Assembly: GCF_002951835.1 (NCBI RefSeq)
Contig: NZ_CP019448.1
Coordinates: 2,294,001 to 2,358,000 of the forward strand
DNA from: Simonsiella muelleri ATCC 29453
Lineage (GTDB): Bacteria; Pseudomonadota; Gammaproteobacteria; Burkholderiales; Neisseriaceae
Direction of reading: 5' to 3'
DNA length: 64,000 bases
The notes beneath the pieces were generated by a model. It saw only the letters and a list, made by a program, of their open reading frames with translations, was not told the DNA's origin and made no database searches. The position numbers and the translations under genes are program-made. Positions 7,767 to 17,000 of the stretch are shown here, piece by piece. Position 1 is the stretch's first letter; each line of letters begins with the position of its first letter.

Positions 7767-8348
7767 ATGAGTAAATTTAAGAATCAACCTAAAATCAAAC
7801 ATGGTAAACATATCAATCAAATTCGCATAATCGGAGGGCAGTTGCGTGGGCGAAAAATTCAGTTTCCAAATATGGAGGGGTTGCGTCCTACGCCTGATAG
7901 TGTACGTGAACGGTTATTTAATTGGCTGGGACAGGATTTGACGGGGCGAGTGGTGTTGGATTTGTTTGCTGGTAGTGGTGCATTGGGATTTGAGAGCGTG
8001 TCGCGTTGTGCAAGACAAGTAATATTATGTGATACGAGTTTTGGGGTGGTGCAAAATTTGCGGCGGCATAGCCAGTTGTTTCAAATAAAAGATAAAATTC
8101 AAATTTATCAACAAGATGGTTTAAAATATTTGGCACAAACTTCGTTGAGGTTTGATGTGGTGTTTCTTGACCCACCTTTTGCGTGGCAAAATTGGGTGGA
8201 ATTATTTGAATTATTAAAAAATAATTTAAATCCAAATGCTTATGTTTATGTTGAAGTAAGTAGAGTGCCTGAAATTCCTGATGATTGGATGATTGTGCGA
8301 GATGGGAAGGCGGGGCAAAGTTTACAATTATTGCTTCAAAAACAGTGA
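7767..8348 (+). CDS. rsmD: 16S rRNA (guanine966-N2)-methyltransferase
   Basis: A SAM-dependent enzyme that methylates G966 of 16S rRNA in the assembled 30S subunit. Visible features: RIIGGQLRGRKIQFP at the start, RPTPDSVRERLFNWL (~40-54), SAM-binding VVLDLFAGSGALGFES (~62-77) and catalytic motif FLDPPF (~131-136). The 193-residue length is normal. The ribosome site is poor, so translation may be weak or coupled. A DUS follows (8383-8397). Confidence 0.93.
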   Translation: MSKFKNQPKIKHGKHINQIRIIGGQLRGRKIQFPNMEGLRPTPDSVRERLFNWLGQDLTGRVVLDLFAGSGALGFESVSRCARQVILCDTSFGVVQNLRRHSQLFQIKDKIQIYQQDGLKYLAQTSLRFDVVFLDPPFAWQNWVELFELLKNNLNPNAYVYVEVSRVPEIPDDWMIVRDGKAGQSLQLLLQKQ

Positions 8349-8456
8349 AATAATAAACATTCTCAAAGCGTTAAAAAATGTTTTCAGGCAGCCTGAAAAA
8401 AAACAACTATGCTATAATTCGGCGATTATGAGTTTTTTAGGCGAGTGTAAACAACA

Positions 8457-8708
8457 ATGTCTTTATTTATTACTGATGAGTGTATCAACTGCGATGTGTG
8501 TGAACCCGAATGCCCAAATGATGCAATTTCACAAGGCGAAGAAATTTATGAAATTAATCCCAATTTGTGTACTCAGTGTGTAGGGCATTATGATGAGCCA
8601 CAATGCCAGCAAGTTTGCCCAGTTGATTGTATCTTAATTGATGAAACACATCCTGAAACGCAAGAACAGTTGATGGCAAAATACCACAAAATTATTGCTG
8701 AAAAATAA
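8457..8708 (+). CDS. YfhL-family 2[4Fe-4S] ferredoxin
   Basis: An 83-residue electron carrier with two cluster motifs: CINCDVCEPECP (~9-20) and CTQCVGHYDEPQCQQVCP (~37-54). The longer spacing with GHYDEPQC in the second motif is characteristic of the YfhL group. A possible promoter -10 (TATAAT, 8413-8418) lies upstream next to the DUS. It stands just before the tRNA-tuf operon, which has its own promoter. Confidence 0.92.
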   Translation: MSLFITDECINCDVCEPECPNDAISQGEEIYEINPNLCTQCVGHYDEPQCQQVCPVDCILIDETHPETQEQLMAKYHKIIAEK

Positions 8709-8759
8709 AATAAAAATATTAATAAAACAAACTGGTGTTAAAAAATTTTACAAAATTAC

Positions 8760-8788
8760 TTGACCGAATTTTAGAATGAAAGTATAGT
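8760..8788 (+). promoter_or_regulatory. Promoter of tRNA-tuf operon
   Basis: TTGACC (8760-8765), a 17-base spacer and TATAGT (8783-8788), ending 17 bases before tRNA-Tyr. Near-consensus sigma-70 boxes with ideal spacing. Confidence 0.8.
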
Positions 8789-8805
8789 TTGGTCTTTCTG
8801 AACAC

Positions 8806-8889
8806 GGTGGGATTCCCGAGCGGTCAAAGGGAGCAGACTGTAAATCTGCCACGAAAGTTTCGAAGGTTCGAATCCTTCTCCCACCACCA
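8806..8889 (+). tRNA. tRNA-Tyr (anticodon GTA)
   Basis: Acceptor GGTGGGA pairs with TCCCACC; the anticodon GTA is at 8840-8842. It has a long variable arm as expected for tRNA-Tyr, a TTCGAAT T-loop and an encoded ACCA end. First gene of the tRNA-tuf unit. Confidence 0.95.
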
Positions 8890-8912
8890 AAATTTAATTT
8901 GGAGCAGGATTA

Positions 8913-8986
8913 GCGGGTGTAGCTCAATGGTAGAGCAGAAGCCTTCCAAGCTTACGGTGAGGGTTCGATTCCCTTCACCCGCTCCA
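8913..8986 (+). tRNA. tRNA-Gly (anticodon TCC)
   Basis: Acceptor GCGGGTG pairs with CACCCGC; the loop CTTCCAA gives anticodon TCC; GTTCGAT T-loop; encoded CCA. It reads GGA/GGG codons. Confidence 0.94.
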
Positions 8987-8999
8987 AATATTTTTTTGA

Positions 9000-9032
9000 T
9001 ATAGCTACAATTTGATAAAGATTGTAGCTATA
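9000..9032 (+). other. Perfect stem-loop between tRNA-Gly and tRNA-Thr
   Basis: TATAGCTACAAT (9000-9011) and ATTGTAGCTATA (9021-9032) form a perfect 12-bp stem with a 9-base loop, preceded by a T-run. It may be a processing signal for the multi-tRNA precursor. It is not a normal terminator, because the T-run is on the 5' side. Confidence 0.6.
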
Positions 9033-9050
9033 AGTAATGATAGTGAATAG

Positions 9051-9125
<75 letters not shown>

Positions 9126-9166
9126 TATAGAATTTTTGATGATTTGATACTATTTAGGAGTTTGCC

Positions 9167-10351
9167 ATGGCAAAGGAAAAATTTGAACGCAGCAAACCAC
9201 ACGTAAACGTTGGTACAATCGGTCACGTTGACCATGGTAAAACCACTTTGACTGCTGCGTTGACGACTATTTTGGCTGAAAAATTCGGCGGTTTGGCAAA
9301 AGGTTACGACCAAATTGACAATGCGCCAGAGGAAAAAGCACGCGGCATTACCATCAATACCTCCCACGTTGAATACGAAACTGAAACACGCCACTATGCG
9401 CACGTTGACTGCCCAGGTCACGCGGACTATGTGAAAAACATGATTACTGGTGCGGCGCAAATGGACGGTGCAATTTTGGTTGTATCTGCAGCTGACGGTC
9501 CTATGCCACAAACTCGCGAACACATCTTGTTGGCTCGTCAAGTAGGTGTACCTTACATTATCGTATTCATGAACAAATGCGACATGGTTGATGATGCTGA
9601 GTTGTTGGAATTGGTTGAAATGGAAATCCGTGACTTGTTGTCAAGCTACGACTTCCCAGGCGATGACTGCCCAATCGTACAAGGTTCTGCTTTGCGTGCA
9701 TTGGAGGGTGATGCTGCATACAAAGAAAAAATCTTTGAATTGGCGGCTGCATTGGATAGTTACATTCCTACTCCAGAACGTGCGATTGACAAACCATTCT
9801 TGTTGCCAATTGAAGACGTATTCTCTATCTCTGGTCGTGGTACAGTGGTAACAGGTCGTGTAGAGCGCGGTGTCATCAAAGTAGGTGAAGAGATTGAAAT
9901 CGTAGGTTTGAAACCCACTCAAAAAACCACTTGTACTGGTGTGGAAATGTTCCGCAAATTGTTGGACGAAGGTCAAGCAGGCGACAACGTAGGTGTGTTG
10001 TTGCGCGGTACCAAACGTGAAGAAGTGGAACGTGGTCAAGTATTGGCTAAACCAGGCACCATTACGCCACACACTAAATTTGAAGCAGAAGTGTATGTAT
10101 TGAGCAAAGAAGAAGGTGGTCGTCATACGCCATTCTTCGCGAACTACCGTCCACAATTCTATTTCCGTACCACTGACGTAACGGGTGCAGTAACCTTGTC
10201 AGAAGGCGTGGAAATGGTGATGCCAGGCGAAAACGTGAAAATCACTGTTGAATTGATTGCACCAATCGCGATGGAAAACGGTTTGCGTTTTGCGATTCGT
10301 GAAGGTGGTCGTACCGTAGGTGCGGGCGTTGTGGCTAACGTGATTGCTTAA
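9167..10351 (+). CDS. tufA: Elongation factor Tu, copy 1
   Basis: A 394-residue GTPase that delivers aminoacyl-tRNA to the ribosome. G1 GHVDHGKT (~19-26), G3 DCPGHADY (~81-88) and G4 NKCD (~136-139) are intact, followed by the two beta-barrel domains. AGGAG lies nine bases before ATG. Compared with the second tuf (46856), it differs at 20 bases, all within the first 198, giving four amino-acid changes (Leu43, Gly46, Asn52 and Ser66 here against Thr, Ala, Ala and Ala). The remaining 987 bases are identical, the mark of gene conversion. Confidence 0.98.
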   Translation: MAKEKFERSKPHVNVGTIGHVDHGKTTLTAALTTILAEKFGGLAKGYDQIDNAPEEKARGITINTSHVEYETETRHYAHVDCPGHADYVKNMITGAAQMDGAILVVSAADGPMPQTREHILLARQVGVPYIIVFMNKCDMVDDAELLELVEMEIRDLLSSYDFPGDDCPIVQGSALRALEGDAAYKEKIFELAAALDSYIPTPERAIDKPFLLPIEDVFSISGRGTVVTGRVERGVIKVGEEIEIVGLKPTQKTTCTGVEMFRKLLDEGQAGDNVGVLLRGTKREEVERGQVLAKPGTITPHTKFEAEVYVLSKEEGGRHTPFFANYRPQFYFRTTDVTGAVTLSEGVEMVMPGENVKITVELIAPIAMENGLRFAIREGGRTVGAGVVANVIA

Positions 10352-10369
10352 TCGTTGAATAAAGTTTAA

Positions 10370-10445
10370 AGGTCAATAGCTCAATTGGTAGAGTATCGGT
10401 CTCCAAAACCGAGGGTTGTAGGTTCGAGACCTACTTGGCCTGCCA
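10370..10445 (+). tRNA. tRNA-Trp (anticodon CCA)
   Basis: Acceptor AGGTCAA pairs with TTGGCCT (one T-G wobble); the anticodon loop TCTCCAAAA gives CCA; GTTCGAG T-loop; encoded CCA. Placed between tuf and secE, as in other Neisseriaceae and many beta-proteobacteria. Confidence 0.95.
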
Positions 10446-10448
10446 TAT

Positions 10449-10485
10449 AAAAAACTAACCAAGAGAAAAACTTGGTTAGTTTTTT
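10449..10485 (+). terminator. Intrinsic terminator after tRNA-Trp
   Basis: AAAAAACTAACCAAG (10449-10463) pairs perfectly with CTTGGTTAGTTTTTT (10471-10485), with a 7-base loop and T-tract. It separates the tRNA-tuf unit from secE-nusG; a DUS (10496-10510) follows. Confidence 0.92.
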
Positions 10486-10537
10486 TCTTATATGTTTCAG
10501 GCAGCCTGAAAAAATTGCTGTTAAAGAGGAACGCAAA

Positions 10538-10756
10538 ATGAATCAAGAAATTGAGCAGGAAAAGCAAAATGGGTTTAGATTAGGATGTTATATCCGTGAA
10601 TCTATTATTGAATTTAAAAAAGTTGTTTGGCCTAAACGTCCCGAGGCTGTCCGTATGACTATGTTTGTGATGGTGTTTGTGGCAGTATTTGGTACATTTA
10701 TTTATGGTGTAGATAGTTTGATTTCATTATTGTTTAATTTTATTTTAGTGAAATAA
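10538..10756 (+). CDS. secE: Preprotein translocase subunit SecE
   Basis: A 72-residue single-span subunit of the SecYEG channel. The amphipathic segment ESIIEFKKVVWPKRPEA (~23-39) with the conserved VVWP is followed by one membrane helix (~43-68). The start at 10538 is fixed by AGAGGA seven bases upstream and by the terminator just before. nusG follows after 11 bases, the standard pairing. Confidence 0.95.
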   Translation: MNQEIEQEKQNGFRLGCYIRESIIEFKKVVWPKRPEAVRMTMFVMVFVAVFGTFIYGVDSLISLLFNFILVK

Positions 10757-10767
10757 GGGTGAGGGTA

Positions 10768-11316
10768 ATGGCTAAGCGTTGGTATGTATTACAGGCCTAT
10801 TCAGGTTTTGAAAAAAATGTCCAAAAAACTTTGAAAGAACGCATTGCGCGTGAAGAGATGGATGAGTATTTCGGTCAAATTTTAGTGCCTGTAGAAGAGG
10901 TTGTAGATATTAAAAATGGTCGCCGTATGGTGTCAGAGCGCAAATTTTTTCCAGGCTATGTACTGATTGAAATGGAGATGACTGATAGTTCATGGCATTT
11001 GGTAAAAAGTACGCCACGTGTAAATGGCTTTATTGGTGGGACGGCTCATCGCCCATTGCCAATTACACAGCGTGAAGTTGATGCCATGATGGCGCAAGTA
11101 GGTGGCAGTTTTGAAGTTGGTATGAAAAAGCCCAAGCCTCGTGTGGAATTTGAAGTGGGGCAGCAGGTACGAGTGAATGAGGGGCCTTTTGCTGATTTTA
11201 CTGGATTGGTGGAACACGTTGATTATGAAAAAAATAAATTGCGTGTAACCGTGCAGATTTTTGGACGCGAAACACCAGTAGAATTGGAGTTTGGGCAAGT
11301 AGAAAAAGTAGTCTAA
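10768..11316 (+). CDS. nusG: Transcription antitermination protein NusG
   Basis: A 182-residue RNA polymerase-associated factor that reduces pausing and couples transcription to Rho or ribosomes. The N-terminal NGN domain starts KRWYVLQAYSGFEKNVQ and contains FFPGYVLIEMEM. The C-terminal KOW domain has VNEGPFADFTGLVEHVD. The ATG at 10768 is chosen over an in-frame GTG at 10759 because MAKRWYVLQAYSG is the usual start and the GTG lies within the ribosome site (GGTGAGGG). Confidence 0.96.
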   Translation: MAKRWYVLQAYSGFEKNVQKTLKERIAREEMDEYFGQILVPVEEVVDIKNGRRMVSERKFFPGYVLIEMEMTDSSWHLVKSTPRVNGFIGGTAHRPLPITQREVDAMMAQVGGSFEVGMKKPKPRVEFEVGQQVRVNEGPFADFTGLVEHVDYEKNKLRVTVQIFGRETPVELEFGQVEKVV

Positions 11317-11350
11317 TGATTTCAGGCTGCCTGAAAAGATTTGATTTCTC

Positions 11351-11379
11351 TTGTAAAATGAAACCATTTAAGCTACAAT
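11351..11379 (+). promoter_or_regulatory. Promoter of rplK operon
   Basis: TTGTAA (11351-11356), 17-base spacer, TACAAT (11374-11379). It lies after the DUS at 11321-11335, leaving an rplK leader of about 60 bases. Confidence 0.65.
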
Positions 11380-11445
11380 CTTGCGCTTATTATTTCTGGG
11401 GAGCAGATTTTCTGCGTTATACCCATTTTTTGGAGTTTAATTAAT

Positions 11446-11880
11446 ATGGCAAAAAAAGTCGTAGGCTATATCAAACTGCAAATTCCTGCAGGTAAAGCCA
11501 ATCCATCACCACCGGTTGGTCCAGCTTTGGGTCAGCGTGGTTTGAATATTATGGAGTTTTGTAAAGCATTTAACGCAGCAACTCAAGGTTTGGAACCAGG
11601 TTTGCCAACGCCTGTGGTTATCACAGCTTATGCGGATAAATCTTTTACGTTTGTATTGAAAACGCCTCCTGCCTCTGTATTGTTGAAAAAAGCAGCAGGT
11701 ATTAAGAGTGGTAGCTCTAACCCATTGACGAACAAAGTGGGTACCGTTACTCGTGCTCAATTGGAAGAAATTGCTAAAACCAAACAACCTGATTTGACTG
11801 CTGCTGATTTGGATGCTGCGGTTCGTACAATTGCTGGTTCTGCACGTTCTATGGGCTTGAATACTGAGGGAGTGGTGTAA
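11446..11880 (+). CDS. rplK: 50S ribosomal protein L11
   Basis: A 144-residue protein binding 23S rRNA at the GTPase-associated centre. The Pro-rich N-terminus (KLQIPAGKANPSPPVGPALG) and the C-terminal RNA-binding signature (RTIAGSARSMGL) are intact. TTTTGGAG precedes the ATG. The stop overlaps the rplA start by one base (TAATG), so L11 and L1 are translationally coupled. Confidence 0.97.
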   Translation: MAKKVVGYIKLQIPAGKANPSPPVGPALGQRGLNIMEFCKAFNAATQGLEPGLPTPVVITAYADKSFTFVLKTPPASVLLKKAAGIKSGSSNPLTNKVGTVTRAQLEEIAKTKQPDLTAADLDAAVRTIAGSARSMGLNTEGVV

Positions 11881-12575
11881 TGGCTAAAGTTTCTAAACGC
11901 TTGAAAGCATTGCGCTCTTCAGTTGAAGCGAATAAATTGTATGCAATTGATGAAGCAATTGCTTTGGTAAAAAAAGCAGCAACAGCTAAATTTGATGAGT
12001 CTGTTGATGTGTCTTTTAATTTGGGCGTGGATCCGCGTAAATCCGATCAAGTGATTCGTGGTTCTGTGGTCTTGCCAAAAGGTACAGGCAAAACGACTCG
12101 TGTGGCTGTTTTCACACAAGGTGCAAATGCAGAGGCTGCAAAAGCAGCGGGAGCAGATATCGTTGGCTTTGAAGATTTGGCAGAAGAAATCAAAAAAGGT
12201 AACATGGACTTTGACGTGGTGATTGCATCTCCCGATGCAATGCGTATCGTTGGTCAATTGGGTACTATCTTGGGTCCACGTGGTTTGATGCCAAATCCTA
12301 AAGTGGGTACAGTTACCCCTAATGTTGCAGAAGCAGTTAAAAATGCAAAAGCAGGTCAGGTTCAATACCGTACTGATAAAGCGGGTATTATTCACGCAAC
12401 AATCGGTCGTGCGTCATTTGCAGAAGCAGATTTGAAAGAAAACTTTGACGCGTTGTTGGACGCTTTGGTAAAAGCAAAACCTGCTGCTGCTAAAGGGCAA
12501 TACTTGAAAAAAATCGCCGTATCCAGCACAATGGGCTTGGGTGTGCGAGTTGATACTTCAAGCGTAAACAGCTAA
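11880..12575 (+). CDS. rplA: 50S ribosomal protein L1
   Basis: A 231-residue L1-stalk protein; it also usually represses its own operon by binding the mRNA leader. The family signature (GTILGPRGLMPNPKVGTVT, ~124-142) is present and length is normal. It starts within the rplK stop codon. Two DUS-like copies (one degenerate, 12583-12597; one complete, 12615-12629) follow before the rplJ leader. Confidence 0.97.
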   Translation: MAKVSKRLKALRSSVEANKLYAIDEAIALVKKAATAKFDESVDVSFNLGVDPRKSDQVIRGSVVLPKGTGKTTRVAVFTQGANAEAAKAAGADIVGFEDLAEEIKKGNMDFDVVIASPDAMRIVGQLGTILGPRGLMPNPKVGTVTPNVAEAVKNAKAGQVQYRTDKAGIIHATIGRASFAEADLKENFDALLDALVKAKPAAAKGQYLKKIAVSSTMGLGVRVDTSSVNS

Positions 12576-12635
12576 AAAATTTTTCAGGCAGCCTAGAAAG
12601 AACGTGTTTTGTTTTTCAGGCAGCCTGAAACTGGG

Positions 12636-12818
12636 CTACTTAATCATACAAATAAAATTAAGTAGATGTCCAAGACCGTAGGGAACGCCAGTTTTAAAAA
12701 ATTACCCTACGCAGACGGTAGTCCTGAAAGAATATTGCAAAATGTCTAATCAGGTTGCCGCGCTGGTGGAATATGGTAATGTTGCCATATTCTTTTGATA
12801 AACAGTGGGAGGTAGACC
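12636..12818 (+). promoter_or_regulatory. L10-type leader of rplJL operon with possible attenuator
   Basis: The core (12665-12730), with CCGTAGGG paired to CCCTACG and a GACCGTAG...GACGGTAGTCCTG frame, resembles the L10 leader bound by the L10(L12)4 complex. Upstream, CTACTTAAT/ATTAAGTAG (12636-12644/12657-12665) form a 9-bp stem. Downstream, GAATATGG/CCATATTC (12769-12776/12785-12792) forms a hairpin ending in TTTT. AAAGAATATTGC (12727-12738) could instead pair with GCCATATTCTTT (12784-12795, one mismatch), giving two mutually exclusive structures. Confidence 0.7.
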
Positions 12819-13316
12819 TTGAGTCTCAATATTGAAACCAAGAAAGCAGCCGTAGAAGAGATTAACGCAGCGATTGCGAATGCTCAAACTATGGTAATTG
12901 CTGAGTATCGCGGTATCAGTGTTGCCAGCATGACTGAACTTCGCGCTAATGCTCGTAAAGAAGGCGTGTACTTACGCGTTTTGAAAAACACATTGGCTCG
13001 TCGCGCAGTTGAAGGAACTTCTTTTGCTGGTTTGGCTGATCAAATGGTCGGTCCATTGGTTTATGCTGCATCTGAAGATGCCGTAGCCGCCGCAAAAGTG
13101 CTGCACCAATTCGCGAAAAAAGATGACAAAATCGTAATCAAAGCAGGTTCTTATAATGGCGATGTATTAGACGTTGCTCAGGTAACTGAGCTGGCATCTA
13201 TTCCAAGTCGCGAAGAATTGTTGTCCAAATTGCTGTTCGTTATGCAATCACCTGTTTCAGGATTTGCACGCGCTTTGGCTGCTTTGGCAGAGAAAAAAGA
13301 AAGCGAAAACGCTTAA
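12819..13316 (+). CDS. rplJ: 50S ribosomal protein L10
   Basis: A 165-residue base of the L7/L12 stalk. The start is TTG: GGGAGG lies six bases before it and the product MSLNIETKKAAVEEI matches Neisseria L10, while no ATG lies nearby in frame. The body carries the usual VAEYRGISV and YLRVLKNTLARRAVE. The rare start codon adds to leader-based control. rplL follows after 64 bases. Confidence 0.96.
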   Translation: MSLNIETKKAAVEEINAAIANAQTMVIAEYRGISVASMTELRANARKEGVYLRVLKNTLARRAVEGTSFAGLADQMVGPLVYAASEDAVAAAKVLHQFAKKDDKIVIKAGSYNGDVLDVAQVTELASIPSREELLSKLLFVMQSPVSGFARALAALAEKKESENA

Positions 13317-13380
13317 TTTTTCTGCGATTTTATTCGTTTAATATTTTAAATTTAAATCAATATTTTGGAGTTTAATAGTC

Positions 13381-13749
13381 ATGACTATTACTAAAGAAGA
13401 CATTTTGAATGCAGTTGAACAATTAACTGTTATGGAGTTGAACGAGCTGGTTAAAGCTTTTGAAGAAAAATTTGGCGTTTCTGCTGCTGCTGTTGCCGTT
13501 GCAGGTCCAGCTACTGTTGGTGCTGCTGCTGAAGCAAAAACTGAATTTGACGTTATCTTGGCATCTGCTGGTGATCAAAAAGTGGGCGTGATTAAAGTAG
13601 TTCGCAGCATCACTGGCTTAGGCTTGAAAGAAGCTAAAGATTTGGTTGACGGTGCGCCTAAAACACTTAAAGAAGGTGTTTCTCAAGCTGAAGCTGACGA
13701 CATCAAAAAACAATTGGAAGAAGCTGGCGCGAAAGTGGAAATCAAATAA
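13381..13749 (+). CDS. rplL: 50S ribosomal protein L7/L12
   Basis: A 122-residue acidic stalk protein that recruits translational GTPases. It has an N-terminal dimer domain, an Ala-rich hinge (SAAAVAVAGPATVGAAAEA) and the C-terminal domain KVGVIKVVRSITGLGLKEAK. TTTTGGAG lies upstream of ATG. Followed by a GC-rich hairpin before rpoB. Confidence 0.97.
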   Translation: MTITKEDILNAVEQLTVMELNELVKAFEEKFGVSAAAVAVAGPATVGAAAEAKTEFDVILASAGDQKVGVIKVVRSITGLGLKEAKDLVDGAPKTLKEGVSQAEADDIKKQLEEAGAKVEIK

Positions 13750-14099
13750 TCCATTGGCTGTTGCTTAACAATCCAGTAAACTTGGCTGGCGGTTTTTACT
13801 GCCAGCCTTGTTTGCGCTTTTTAGATTGAAAAAAGTTTAAATTTACAAAAATTTACTATTTACTGGTTATTTTTGAGAAAATTTTTGTAAATTTGTATTA
13901 AATTTTATTTTTTTGTGGCTTTTAGGCTGCCTGAAAACTAAAATCCTATGTTCTCAAATATTTTCTGTATTTTAATTCCCACATTGATTCTGTTTTGATT
14001 ACAAAATAGATATTTCCTTATATGTCTGAACGCATCATTTTTCAGGCAGCTTGTTGATTGTTTTATCATCGTTATCGCCAAATTTTGGAGTATCTGACA
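13750..14099 (+). promoter_or_regulatory. rplL-rpoB intergenic: attenuator hairpin, long inverted repeat, DUS
   Basis: GGCTGGC/GCCAGCC (13784-13790/13801-13807) followed by TTGTTT is a partial terminator of the kind that lowers rpoB relative to rplL. Further on, AAATTTACAAAAATTT (13839-13854) pairs perfectly with AAATTTTTGTAAATTT (13879-13894), a 16-bp stem that could be an RNase III-type processing site. A DUS (13923-13936) and a degenerate copy (14040-14052) follow. No protein-coding gene is seen. Confidence 0.65.
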
Positions 14100-17000
14100 A
14101 TGAGTTACACCTTTACCGAAAAAAAGCGTATTCGCAAAAGTTTTGCCAAACGCGAAACCGTTTTGGACGTGCCTTACCTTTTGACTACTCAGCTTGAATC
14201 ATATGAAAAATTCTTGCAACAAGGTCGCGCCTATGACCAACGTCTTAATGACGAAGGTCTTCAGGCTGCTTTCACGTCTATTTTCCCGATTTTAAGTAAT
14301 AATGGCTACGCAGAATTGGATTTCGTGCATTATGTTTTGGGCGAGCCATTATTTGATATTCCTGAATGTCAATTGCGTGGTATCACTTATGCTGCACCTT
14401 TGCGTGCGCGTATCCGCTTGAAAATTTACGATAAAGAAACACCCGTAGAAAGCAAAACCATCAAAGAAGTGCGCGAAAATGAAGTCTACATGGGCGAAAT
14501 CCCTTTGATGACACCGAGTGGCTCATTTGTCATTAATGGTACAGAACGTGTGATTGTTTCGCAATTGCATCGCTCACCTGGCGTGTTTTTTGAACATGAC
14601 CGCGGTAAAACCCATGCTTCTGGTAAGTTATTGTTTTCAGCACGTATTATTCCCTATCGTGGCTCGTGGTTAGATTTTGAATTTGACCCAAAAGATTTGT
14701 TATATTTCCGCATTGACCGCCGCCGTAAAATGCCCGTAACCATTTTGTTACGCGCTTTGGGTTATAGCGATGAACAGATGTTGGATATGTTCTATGACAA
14801 AGAAACCTATTATTTAGGCAAAAATGGCGTACAAACCGATTTGATTGCCGAACGTTTGCGCGGTGAAATCGCTAAATTTGATATTGTAGATGACAATGGC
14901 AAAGTTTTGGTTAATGCCAAAAATGTACGCGATATTCAGGCTGCTGGTTTAAAACGCTTGACTGTGGAACCCGATGCACTGATTGGCAAAACGTTGGCTC
15001 GCGATGTGATTGTGGCGGAAACTGGCGAAGTGATGGCAAAAGCCAATAGCGAAATCACAGAAGAATTATTGGCACAATTGGATATTAATAATATCAAAGA
15101 AATTCAAACGCTTTTTGTGAATGAAACCAGCGCAGGCAATTATATTTCTGCTACTTTGCGTACCGATGAAACCGCCGACCAAACCGCAGCGCGCGTCGCC
15201 ATTTATCGCATGATGCGCCCTGGTGAACCACCTACAGAAGATGCGGTAGAAGCCTTGTTTAAGCGTATGTTTTTCCAAGAAGAAACTTATGATTTGTCGC
15301 GTGTGGGGCGCATGAAATTCAATACGCGTACTTATGAACAAAAATTGCTGCCTGAACAAATCGGCAATTGGTACGAACGTTTGTTGAATGATATGTCGGA
15401 AAAAACCGATAAAATCAGCTTCATTTTAAGCAATGAAGACATCGTTATGACCATCGCGACTTTGGTGGAATTGCGCAACAGCCACGGTGAAGTAGACGAT
15501 ATTGACCACTTAGGTAACCGCCGCGTGCGTTCTGTCGGCGAATTGGTGGAAAATCAATTCCGTAGCGGTTTGGCGCGTGTAGAACGTGCTGTAAAAGAGC
15601 GTTTGAATCAAGCCGAAAGCGAAGGTTTGATGCCCACCGATTTGATTAACGCCAAACCCGTCTCTGCTGCGATTAAAGAGTTTTTCGGTTCTAGCCAATT
15701 GTCGCAATTTATGGACCAAACCAACCCATTGTCTGAAATTACACACAAACGCCGTGTATCTGCTTTAGGTCCAGGCGGTTTGACGCGTGAACGTGCAGGC
15801 TTTGAGGTGCGCGACGTACATCCAACGCATTACGGTCGTGTTTGTCCAATTGAAACGCCGGAAGGTCCGAACATTGGTTTGATTAACTCATTGTCGGTAT
15901 ATGCACGTACCAATGAATACGGTTTCTTGGAAACGCCTTACCGCCGCGTGATTGATGGCAAAGTAACCAATGAAATTGACTATTTGTCTGCAATTGAAGA
16001 AGGTCGCTATGTGATTGCGCAGGCAAACTCTGAATTGGATTCTTCAGGCTGCCTGAAAACCGACCAATTAATTACTTGTCGTGAAAAAGGCGAAACCATT
16101 TTGGCAACCGCCGACCGCGTGCAATATATGGACGTGGCAACAGGTCAAGTGGTATCGGTGGCTGCATCGTTGATTCCATTCTTGGAACACGATGACGCGA
16201 ACCGTGCCTTGATGGGTGCGAACATGCAACGTCAAGCCGTCCCTTGTTTGCGTGCTGAAAAACCGATGGTGGGTACAGGCATTGAGCGTTCTGTGGCTGT
16301 GGACAGCGCGACTGCAATCGTAGCGCGTCGTGGCGGCGTGGTGGAATATGTGGACGCTAACCGTGTAGTTGTGCGTGTACACGATGAGGAAGCAACAGCA
16401 GAACATGGCGGTGTGGATATTTACAATTTGGTTAAATTCACGCGCTCTAACCAATCCACAAACATCAACCAACGCCCAGCCGTAAACGCTGGCGATGTAT
16501 TGCAAAAAGGCGATTTGATTGCCGATGGTGCATCAACCGACTTGGGTGAGTTGGCACTTGGTCAAAACATGACAATTGCCTTCATGCCATGGAACGGCTA
16601 CAACTACGAAGACTCCATTTTGATTAGCGAACGCGTGGCGGCTGATGACCGTTACACGTCAATTCACATTGAAGAATTAAACGTAGTGGCACGCGATACC
16701 AAGTTGGGCGCGGAAGACATTACCCGTGATATTCCAAACTTGTCAGAAAAAATGCAAAATCGTTTGGATGAATCGGGCATCGTGTACATTGGCGCGGAAG
16801 TGGAAGCAGGCGACGTATTGGTTGGTAAAGTAACACCAAAAGGCGAAACACAACTCACACCAGAAGAAAAATTGTTACGCGCCATTTTCGGTGAAAAAGC
16901 GTCTGACGTAAAAGACACGTCTTTGCGTATGCCAACGGGCATGAGTGGTACGGTGATTGATGTGCAGGTGTTCACACGCGAAGGCATTCAACGCGACAAA

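Noticed and set aside
7918..8235. 105-codon minus-strand frame opposite rsmD
   Set aside because: Fully antisense to a well-supported gene, with low-complexity, unlikely protein content.
8713..8760. Terminator of the ferredoxin gene
   Set aside because: The region is AT-rich but no convincing stem could be drawn.
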